This document shows, piece after piece, positions 1 through 6,376 of a stretch of DNA of 21,378 nucleotides. The position numbers were made by a program, and so were the translations under genes. Origin of the DNA: JAXGTD01 sp040775095 (GTDB lineage Bacteria; Pseudomonadota; Gammaproteobacteria; Chromatiales; Chromatiaceae); contig JAXGTD010000071.1 of assembly GCA_040775095.1 (NCBI GenBank), positions 1-21,378 on the forward strand, given 5' to 3'. A model generated the notes under the pieces. It did not search any database. It was not told the DNA's origin and was given only the letters and a program-made list of their open reading frames with translations. Every line of letters begins with the position of its first letter. The stretch's first letter is position 1.

Positions 1-253
1 AGTGCAGGACTTGCCGCAGCAGGTAGAGCGCCTTGGCGCGGCTGCCAGCCTCGACCCAGCGCCAGCCGCTGACGGTTGCGACCAACCCGACCAGTGGGAT
101 GAAGATCAGCCAGTCGGCGCTTGCCTTGGCCTGGTCACTGTCGGTCAACGCAACGAGCCATATCGCGATCCCGTAGAGTACGGCGTAGGGTACGTTGAAG
201 ATCAGAAAAGACACCCAGCGCGGCCTTGCGTGGGTGGAAGCGGTATCGGGCAC
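1..253 (-). CDS. Hypothetical membrane protein, N-terminal part (runs off left edge)
   Basis: I read an open frame from a GTG at 253 down to the window edge: 84 codons with no stop, so the 3' end is missing. An AGGAG ribosome site sits 8 bases upstream of the GTG, which decides the start. The product begins VPDTASTHARPRW and has two hydrophobic stretches, roughly residues 15-36 (FLIFNVPYAVLYGIAIWLVAL) and 48-61 (DWLIFIPLVGLVATV), separated by a polar loop, then a basic segment. That fits a small inner-membrane protein with at least two helices. I do not recognise the family and assign no function. It is divergent from kup, with a 319-base gap between them that holds a possible degenerate copy of the dispersed repeat. 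Confidence 0.6.
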   Translation of the reverse strand, partial: MPDTASTHARPRWVSFLIFNVPYAVLYGIAIWLVALTDSDQAKASADWLIFIPLVGLVATVSGWRWVEAGSRAKALYLLRQVLH

Positions 254-572
254 GGCGGAGACTCCTATCGGTTGCGAAAGACATGACGGCGCCCTCGCGG
301 CGTCGCGCTCGGCTTCATGCAAGACCCGCGAAGCATAGCGCGATCGGGGTTTTCGGTGCGACTGATCGATCCAATGCGCGGGCCATCTCCCCCCCGTGCG
401 GGTATCCTGCCAAACGCCGTCTGGCACGCAAGCGGGGGCCGCGGGGGTTTCCCGGTCTGGCCCCGTCGACGGATGCGTGCGCGGCTGGCGATCGCGTGCC
501 GACCCGATCTCCGCCAGCGCAGGGCGCGAGCCAATCACACGGACTCTCCGCGGCACACTCACTGATGAGGCC
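254..572. other. Divergent intergenic gap between membrane protein and kup
   Basis: 319 bases lie between two divergently read genes, so promoters for both should be here, but I find no convincing -35/-10 pair. On the minus strand, 341-395 resembles the first part of the dispersed repeat (listed separately). The open frame that extends upstream of the kup start on the plus strand looks like GC-driven read-through: its residues are arginine- and proline-rich and unlike Kup. Confidence 0.5.
341..395 (-). repeat. Possible degenerate copy E of the dispersed hairpin repeat (inverted)
   Basis: Read on the minus strand, this stretch contains GCATTGGATC followed by CAG, TCGC and ACCGAAAACC, in the same order as in the clear copy at 9388-9416 (GGCATTGGATCAGCTCGCGA, then ACCGAAACC). 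The partner arms of the hairpins are eroded and no later modules are evident. It could be chance in GC-rich DNA; the order of three shared words is the only support. Confidence 0.35.
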
Positions 573-2441
573 ATGACAAGACACTGTTGTTCCCCTCGGG
601 ATTCCCTCATGCTCGCGGCACTGGGGGTGGTCTACGGCGATATCGGCACCAGTCCGATCTATACGATGAATATTCTGTTCTCGCGCGCGGCGGGCCTGCC
701 CGCCAGCACCGAGAACCTGCTCGGGGTCCTGTCGTTGATCTTCTGGTCGCTGCTGCTCGTGGTGGGCGTCAAGTACATGCTGCTCGTGCTCAAGGCGGAC
801 CACGACGGAGACGGAGGCGTGATCGCGCTGGCCACGCTGCTGGACCAGGGTGGCCGCCGGCGCAAGGGGTCGGCATTTCTGCTTCTCGGTGTCGTCGCCA
901 GCGCGCTGCTGATCGGCGATGGCATGCTGACGCCGGCCATTTCGGTACTGAGTGCGGTACAGGGCCTGGAGATGCTCTCGCCGGTGCTCGGCGAGGTGGT
1001 ACCCGAGATCACGATACTGATCCTGATCGCGCTGTTCGCGATGCAGCACCGTGGCACGGCCGCGATCGGTGCACTGTTCGGTCCGGTCATGCTGGTCTGG
1101 TTCCTGGTCCTGGCGCTCACCGGACTCGTGTGGGTATTGGACACGCCACGGGTGCTCGCGGCATTGGACCCACGCCACGCGGTGCGGTTCTTCATGGACA
1201 ACGGCTGGACTGGATTCGTACTCCTGGGCACGGTGTTCCTCGTCGTGACCGGTTCGGAGGCCCTGTACGCGGATCTGGGTCACTTCGGCCGCGCACCCAT
1301 CCGCCGCAGCTGGATCGTCCTGGTCTGGCCCGCGCTGGTGCTGAACTATTTGGGTCAGGGTGCGCTGCTGCTGGGCACGCCAACGCACCCGGGCAACAGC
1401 TTCTTTGCGTTGGTGCCGCCGGGATGGCTGCCGGCGCTGATCCTGCTGGCGGCGCTGACCACGGCCATCGCGTCGCAGGCCATCATCAGTGGCCTGTTCT
1501 CGCTGTTCCGGCAACTCGGCGAGCTCGATTACTACCCCAATCTCGGCATCCGCCACACCTCGGCACGGCAGCAAGGTCAGATCTATATCGCTTCTGTCAA
1601 CTGGCTGATCATGGCTGGCAGCCTGGGACTGGTGCTCGTCTTCCGGACCACGGACGGTCTGGCCAACGCCTACGGGCTCGCCATTGGTGGAGTGACCCTG
1701 ATCACGTCCATCCTGTTCCTGGCATATCAGTACCGCGTTTGCGGGCACGGATGGGTCCCGATCGCGATGTTGGGGCTGTTGCTGCTGGGCGTTGATCTCG
1801 CCTTCCTGACGGCGCTGCTGACCAAGCTGTTCTCCGGGGCGCAGGTGGTCCTGGTCATCAGTGGTCTGTTCTTGTTCCTGATGCTGACCTGGCGATGGGG
1901 ACAGAGACGGGTACAACAGCGCAACCAGTTGTTCACGCCAGAGCTCACCGAGTTCATCACCCGCCCGGAGGTACAGTCGGCAGAGCGGGTCTCGGGCACC
2001 GCCATCTTTCTCAGTCGCACGCCGCGGCACGTGCCGCGCAGCTTGCTGCACAACTTCCTCCACAACCATGCCCTGCACCGGGAGACCTACGTGCTGCAGG
2101 TCAAGATCGAGGAGACCCCGCGCACCCGACTGGAGGAGAAATTCACCGTGGACAACCTCGGCTCGGGATTCTTCGGTGCGGTGCTGCGGCTTGGGTACAT
2201 GGAGCTGCCACGCCTGGAGAGCATCCTGACCTTTCTCCGCGAGAGTCCCTATCCGCCCTCCAGCGCACGACCCAGCCTCTTTCTGAGCCGCGCGCGCATC
2301 GACCTCAGCTCGGTTTCCCCGTGGGTGCGCTGGCGTGGCAGGCTTTACGCCTTCATGCAGCGCAACGCGCCGAGTCCCGCGACGCTGCTCGAGGCCCCGC
2401 CGGAGCAGGTCATCGAGATCGGTATCCGGCACGAGCTCTAG
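573..2441 (+). CDS. kup: Low-affinity potassium transporter Kup
   Basis: A 622-residue integral membrane protein, the usual length for bacterial Kup (KUP/HAK/KT family), which takes up K+ probably by H+ symport across the inner membrane. The N-terminal signature GVVYGDIGTSPIY starts near residue 18, followed by LLGVLSLIFWSLLLVVGVKY, KADHDGDGGVIAL and about twelve hydrophobic helices to around residue 450. A hydrophilic cytoplasmic tail of about 160 residues ends the protein. I chose ATG 573 because it places GDIGTSP at residue 22, as in relatives. Its ribosome site is weak (GAGG only 2 bases away), and ATG 609 is a possible alternative that would leave almost no N-terminus. The stop is followed after 5 bases by a strong hairpin that begins a dispersed repeat, which may also end the transcript. 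Confidence 0.93.
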   Translation: MTRHCCSPRDSLMLAALGVVYGDIGTSPIYTMNILFSRAAGLPASTENLLGVLSLIFWSLLLVVGVKYMLLVLKADHDGDGGVIALATLLDQGGRRRKGSAFLLLGVVASALLIGDGMLTPAISVLSAVQGLEMLSPVLGEVVPEITILILIALFAMQHRGTAAIGALFGPVMLVWFLVLALTGLVWVLDTPRVLAALDPRHAVRFFMDNGWTGFVLLGTVFLVVTGSEALYADLGHFGRAPIRRSWIVLVWPALVLNYLGQGALLLGTPTHPGNSFFALVPPGWLPALILLAALTTAIASQAIISGLFSLFRQLGELDYYPNLGIRHTSARQQGQIYIASVNWLIMAGSLGLVLVFRTTDGLANAYGLAIGGVTLITSILFLAYQYRVCGHGWVPIAMLGLLLLGVDLAFLTALLTKLFSGAQVVLVISGLFLFLMLTWRWGQRRVQQRNQLFTPELTEFITRPEVQSAERVSGTAIFLSRTPRHVPRSLLHNFLHNHALHRETYVLQVKIEETPRTRLEEKFTVDNLGSGFFGAVLRLGYMELPRLESILTFLRESPYPPSSARPSLFLSRARIDLSSVSPWVRWRGRLYAFMQRNAPSPATLLEAPPEQVIEIGIRHEL

Positions 2442-2446
2442 GGAGC

Positions 2447-2632
2447 AGCTGATCAAATGCCATCCTGGCATTCGATCAGCTCGCGAGCCGAAAACGCGGT
2501 TTCCGGCTCGCTCCATTTTCAGTCGCTTGGGTGACTGAAAATGCCGGGCCTTCCATGGCCCGGCCGGGGCACGTGATAAATCAGCGTTTCCCTGGGGAGA
2601 TGCGGATCCAATGCCAGCAAGGCGTTGGATCC
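2447..2632 (+). repeat. Composite multi-hairpin repeat, copy A (most complete)
   Basis: Five adjacent inverted repeats fill the gap between the convergent kup and clcB-like genes. H1 2447-2481: 15 pairs (AGCTGATC, AATGCCA arms) around TCC. H2 2484-2510: CGAGCCG/CGGCTCG. H3 2515-2542: perfect 10-bp ATTTTCAGTC/GACTGAAAAT around GCTTGGGT. H4 2543-2564: perfect 8-bp GCCGGGCC/GGCCCGGC around TTCCAT. H5 2604-2632: GGATCCAA..GCC/GGC..TTGGATCC, which is the same motif as H1. The order H1-H2-H3-H4 recurs at 9371-9510 with the exact 13-mer GATCAGCTCGCGA (2474-2486 and 9395-9407). No transposase or coding frame is inside. It is reminiscent of REP/BIME or MITE elements, but I cannot match it to a named family. 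Confidence 0.85.
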
Positions 2633-2640
2633 ATACGCCC

Positions 2641-4875
2641 CTAACTGGTCGCCTCCCGCGGGAGCAACGACTCGGCGTACATGGGCCTGACGCCGGTATA
2701 TCCGCGAGCGGTGTAATGCGCGGTGATCACCGCGAGCATCAGGGGCAGCACGATCTGGTAGTCCATGGTCATTTCCAGCACCATCAGGATCGACATCAAG
2801 GGTGCATGCGTCGCGCCGGCGAGCATCGCCCCCATGCCGACGATTCCATAGGCATTCGGCGGTGCGGTGCCCACGGGCAGCATCGTGTGTACCAGGGTGC
2901 CGAACAAGGAGCCAAGCAGGGCCCCGACGAACAGCGTCGGGGTGAATGCGCCACCGACGGCCCCCGAGCCATGGGTAGCCGCGGTGGCGAGCATTTTCAG
3001 CACCAGCACTGTCAGCAGCGCCTGCCAGACCCAAGGGGAGTGGAGCACCGAATTGACCACGCTGTAGCCATTGCCCCAGACCTGTGGCTCATAGACCGAG
3101 ATCATGCCAACCACCAGGCCACCCAGACCCAGGCGCCCGGCCAGCGGCATGGGCAGCCGGCGAAACAGGTGATGGGCACGATCGAGCAGAAGCAGGAAGA
3201 ACGGCGCGAGATGTCCCGCGGCGAGACCAAGCAGTACGTACAGGCCCAGCTCCCAATCGCTGACCAGGCTAAAGGATGGCAACTGATAGACGGGGGCATA
3301 GCCCAGGAGGTCGTGCACCGTGGCATTTGCGATCACCGCGGCGATGATCAGCGGGCCGATATGTTCCAGCGCGATCGATCCAAGCACGATCTCGGCAACG
3401 AACAGGGTCGCGGCAATCGGGGCGTTGTAGGCCGATGCCAGGCCGGCGGCCGCTCCGGCGGCCACGAGCAGCCGCAGTCGATCGCGTGAGAGTCGACTGA
3501 CCCGGCCCATCGCGGACGCGACCATCGCGGCCAACTGGACCATCGCCCCCTCCCGGCCAATGGAGCCGCCCGAGGCGACCGTCACGAGTGATGAGGCGGC
3601 CTTGACCAGGCTGTGCCGGACACTGATCCAGCCATCGCCGACCGCGACCGCCTCCATGTAGTCCGTGGTCGAGCGCCCACCCAGCCAGCCGCCGATCTTC
3701 TGCAGGATGAGGCCGGCGACCAGTCCGCCGGCGGCCGGAAACACCAGCCGCTGCCAGGGTGAGAGGGTCTCGGCCATGAGCACCAGGCTGCCGCTTCGGC
3801 CGGAAAGCAGCCATTCCAGCCCGTGGATGCCCTCGCGAAACAGCACCGTGACCAGTGCTCCGAGGAACCCCACCAACGCGGCAAGCAACAGCAGCGAGGG
3901 CAGCTCGTGGTTCTTTGGCGCGAGCATCCGCGCGGCACGCCGCGGTAGCGCCGCCGCCGCCTGCAGGGCCATGATCGCAGACGGTCGTCCCGTCGCCGTC
4001 TCCCAGCGGCGCTCCCATCGCACCATCGCCGCGGCGATCAGGGCCAGCACGCCAGCGGTGATCATCCAGGCCGGCGCGCGTGGGCCCGGCGGCAACGGCC
4101 CCGCGCTCGATTCATCCTCACTGTGCAGGAGCGGCCCGGAGCGAACGCGAGCAGGCGCTACAGGCTGGGCGGTGGTACTGTCGCGCTCGGGCGGACAGGG
4201 GCAGCCGCCATCGAACCTTGGCCCGGCTTGGAATGGTGGCTCCTCGGCCACGGGCGTCGGGGGTCCTTGCATCGGCGGGGCAACCGCTTCAACGCCCGCG
4301 GGCTCTGGCTCGAGGAGCGGCGTCGACGTGGCCGGCGGCTCCGGTGCGGCGCGCCGCGCGATCCCCTCCTCGGGTCCATCTCCGCTCAATCCTTCTTCAG
4401 CGCCTTGCGCCGGAGCGGCGCCGGCCGAGGCGACGACAGGCGTCGGGGTTCGGCACTCCAGGGGACGTCCACTGCGCCGATGCTCCGCCCAGTCCCGCGC
4501 CTGCTGCTGGACGGTCCGTCTCGCGCTCTCGGCATCCAGTGCGGCAACCTGCTCTCGCGTCGGCAGCCGAAGCCTCGCGCCCACGCGCAGCACTCCGTTG
4601 ACGTTACAGGATGGGGAAAACGAGTCTGGATTGGCCTGGAGCAGAGCGAGCATGATCTGATCCCGACTCAGGTTGGCACCAACATGGACCCGGCCCGCAA
4701 TCTGCCAAAGGGTATCGCCGCGACGAACCTGGAGCTCATTCGACTCCGCCATCGCGGACGCGGCCGCGCTCGCCAGACAGATGCTCAGCACGGTAGCGGC
4801 GAGCCGCCGTTTGGAGCAAACGTCGGGGTTTCTGGCGCCGGAGGCGGGATCAGGATGCGCCGCGACGGGACTCAT
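2641..4875 (-). CDS. LysM (FimV-like)-ClcB chloride channel fusion protein
   Basis: 744 residues. Residues 1-43 are a long signal peptide (KRR, then a hydrophobic core, AMA cleavage site). Residues 46-134 match the FimV-type LysM domain: VRRGDTLWQIAG, QIMLALLQANPDSF, NVNGVLRVGARLRLPTREQV, then a QQQARDWAEHR tail. A Pro/Ala/Glu-rich linker runs to about 268, a membrane helix 270-285, and a ClC channel 325-744 resembling E. coli ClcB (TTDYMEA, GGSIGREGAMVQLAA, VWGNGYS, GSGAVGGAFTPTLF). The gating Glu is E442. The residue matching ClcA's internal proton glutamate (E203) is I496, as in ClcB, so channel-like or altered coupling is possible. The topology is consistent: periplasmic LysM, one helix, cytoplasmic basic linker, then the channel. 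Start ATG 4875 is set by AGAGGA 7 bases upstream. The frame is open and in phase throughout, so the fusion looks real. Confidence 0.88.
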   Translation of the reverse strand: MSPVAAHPDPASGARNPDVCSKRRLAATVLSICLASAAASAMAESNELQVRRGDTLWQIAGRVHVGANLSRDQIMLALLQANPDSFSPSCNVNGVLRVGARLRLPTREQVAALDAESARRTVQQQARDWAEHRRSGRPLECRTPTPVVASAGAAPAQGAEEGLSGDGPEEGIARRAAPEPPATSTPLLEPEPAGVEAVAPPMQGPPTPVAEEPPFQAGPRFDGGCPCPPERDSTTAQPVAPARVRSGPLLHSEDESSAGPLPPGPRAPAWMITAGVLALIAAAMVRWERRWETATGRPSAIMALQAAAALPRRAARMLAPKNHELPSLLLLAALVGFLGALVTVLFREGIHGLEWLLSGRSGSLVLMAETLSPWQRLVFPAAGGLVAGLILQKIGGWLGGRSTTDYMEAVAVGDGWISVRHSLVKAASSLVTVASGGSIGREGAMVQLAAMVASAMGRVSRLSRDRLRLLVAAGAAAGLASAYNAPIAATLFVAEIVLGSIALEHIGPLIIAAVIANATVHDLLGYAPVYQLPSFSLVSDWELGLYVLLGLAAGHLAPFFLLLLDRAHHLFRRLPMPLAGRLGLGGLVVGMISVYEPQVWGNGYSVVNSVLHSPWVWQALLTVLVLKMLATAATHGSGAVGGAFTPTLFVGALLGSLFGTLVHTMLPVGTAPPNAYGIVGMGAMLAGATHAPLMSILMVLEMTMDYQIVLPLMLAVITAHYTARGYTGVRPMYAESLLPREATS

Positions 4876-5391
4876 GCGTGTGTCCTCTACACAGGGAGAA
4901 GGCCCACCGGGCCATGGCACGGCATGCGACCATGCATCAGCGGCGGCGTCAGCCGTCGGGGATCGTCCGGTCGGTTGAGACAGGATCGGCACGGGCCGAT
5001 ACGGGCCTGCCGAAACTCACGACGACGTCGGGTGGACGAAGCGCCCTGCAGGTGGCGGGTGGTGCCTGTTGCTGGCGTGATTTTAATCCAGTCTCGTCGC
5101 CAAGGCCCGGAAGAATATGCCATCCACGCACCCGTGCTCAGGACATCGGTGTGCGCGGACCCTGACCAGGGTCATTTTCCATGCCGGAAATGGGCCGCCC
5201 GTGGCTGTTCGATGAGCCTGGCGTTTCCCGCCCGGGCCAGGGACGGCCCGACATTTTCGAGCGCTGCAAGCCCTTGGAAATGGAGCGCCTCGCGGGTCGC
5301 GCCTCGTGAGGTGCGAGCAGATCAAATGCCCGGAAGGCATTGGATCGGCGTCTCCCCAAGGCGCGCTGGGCATGGCTCCATTGGGCGCCTC
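4876..5391. other. Intergenic gap upstream of the LysM-ClC gene
   Basis: 516 bases between the DUF1003 gene and the LysM-ClC gene, both on the minus strand. Contents I can see: an inverted copy of the dispersed repeat (5230-5346); a short perfect inverted repeat GACCCTG/CAGGGTC at 5158-5173; and next to it CATTTTCC/GGAAATG at 5173-5192 (one bulge). The promoter of the LysM-ClC gene should lie here, but no -35/-10 pair with acceptable spacing stands out. Antisense frames here look like background. Confidence 0.5.
5230..5346 (-). repeat. Composite hairpin repeat, copy B (inverted)
   Basis: Read on the minus strand from 5346, the H1 module GATCCAATGCC-TTCCG-GGCATTTGATC forms a hairpin at 5320-5346, and it continues with GCTCGC as in copy A. 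About 50 bases on comes CGCTCCATTT (shared with A), then GAAAATG followed by one differing base and CGGGCC, which mirrors A's GAAAATGCCGGGCC. H4 is a perfect 6-bp CGGGCC/GGCCCG stem at 5233-5250 around a 6-base loop. H2 is not recognisable and H3 is eroded. The copy is in opposite orientation to A and C. Confidence 0.7.
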
Positions 5392-6261
5392 TCAGACTGG
5401 TCCGCCCTCGGTGTCGTGACCAGGCAATCCCTCGCCAGAACGCAGGGCCTCTTCCAAGGCCCCCAGGCGTTGCATCTGGGCCTCGAGCAGCCCCATGAGA
5501 TCGAGCAGCTCCTTTGATCGAACCGCATCCAACTTCTCGTGCAGCGCCATGATCTCGACCTCCGCGCGCAGGTTGACCTCGAAGTCATTGCGGGCCTCGA
5601 TTCGGTCCTTGTACGCCTGTCTGTTCTGACTCATCATGATGATCGGCGCCTGCACCGCGGCCAGGCAGGACAAGACGAGATTCAGGAGGATGAACGGGTA
5701 GGGATCGAACGGTTTGGTCAGGTCCTCGTTGATCGCCATCCAGCTGATGATGGACGCAAAGCAGATCCCAAGAAACACCCAACTGCCACCAAATGTGGCC
5801 ACACGGTCTGCCACGCGCTCGCCAAAGGTCAGCTGCGCGTCGTAGACGCGGTTCACATCGCGGTAGGCCTGCCGGCGCCGTCCCAACCGGGAGACAAGGC
5901 CCCGCTCCACGCCAGTTGCCTGGTTCAGTCGACGCTCGAGCTCATCGTTGCGGGCCGACTGGTCCCACCTGTTCGCCCCAGTGGCTGCGGCGCCGAGGTA
6001 ACGCGACAACCTCACGGCGATGAGCAACATGGCGGCCCCGACCGACGCCACCAGGACATGGTCCGGAAGATCCACCGGCGTCCAGATCGCCAGGCGCCGC
6101 AGGACCCAGCCGGCGAAAACCGCGCCCAGGCACCCAGCGGTCAGGTCTTCGAACAGGTCGTAGCCGCGATGGGCGCGCGGCACGGCTCGCGTCACCAGGC
6201 TTGCGGTGATGCCCGCGACACACCCCGTAAAAATCCAGATGCTGACCGCGTGGTTGAGCAT
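5392..6261 (-). CDS. GlsB/YeaQ-like membrane domain fused to DUF1003
   Basis: 289 residues. Residues 5-90 hold three hydrophobic, glycine-rich segments (IWIFTGCVAGITASLVTRAV, TAGCLGAVFAGWVL, LVASVGAAMLLIAVRL), the pattern of the GlsB/YeaQ/YmgE transglycosylase-associated family. Residues 147-250 are a clear DUF1003: VADRVATFGGSWVFLG, W174, FDPYPFILLNLVLSCLAAVQAPIIMMSQNRQAYKDR, then an acidic/basic helix with EVEIMALHEKLD. The C-terminal 245-275 looks like coiled coil (LLDLMGLLEAQMQRLGALEEAL). Neither family has an established biochemical role; both are small stress-associated or predicted membrane proteins. Start ATG 6261 has GAGGT 5 bases upstream. The gene lies 115 bases downstream of the MscS-family gene on the same strand, so co-transcription is possible. 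Confidence 0.85.
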   Translation of the reverse strand: MLNHAVSIWIFTGCVAGITASLVTRAVPRAHRGYDLFEDLTAGCLGAVFAGWVLRRLAIWTPVDLPDHVLVASVGAAMLLIAVRLSRYLGAAATGANRWDQSARNDELERRLNQATGVERGLVSRLGRRRQAYRDVNRVYDAQLTFGERVADRVATFGGSWVFLGICFASIISWMAINEDLTKPFDPYPFILLNLVLSCLAAVQAPIIMMSQNRQAYKDRIEARNDFEVNLRAEVEIMALHEKLDAVRSKELLDLMGLLEAQMQRLGALEEALRSGEGLPGHDTEGGPV

Positions 6262-6376
6262 GGTCGACCTCGACGTTGTGTAATGGATGATCTACAAGAT
6301 CGAAGACTCTGCCGATGAATGGCACCCCTGGCAGTAGCGAGGCAGGCGTGCATTGGCGGGTCTCTCGAACACGCCG

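Noticed and set aside
2447..2481. Hairpin after kup as a Rho-independent terminator
   Set aside because: There is no T-run after the stem, and the same hairpin occurs elsewhere as module H1 of the repeat; it may slow transcription but is not a classic terminator.
315..2516. Very long minus-strand open frame (over 700 codons) opposite kup
   Set aside because: Its residues are dominated by Gln, Arg, His and Asp with no recognisable domain, the pattern expected antisense to a GC-rich membrane protein gene; kup on the plus strand is unmistakable.
4985..5000. ATCGG/CCGAT small hairpin upstream of the LysM-ClC gene
   Set aside because: Only five pairs; expected by chance in GC-rich DNA.
5070..5110. 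TTGGCG...TAAAAT as promoter for the LysM-ClC gene (minus strand)
   Set aside because: Spacer is only about 12 bases, too short for a sigma-70 promoter.
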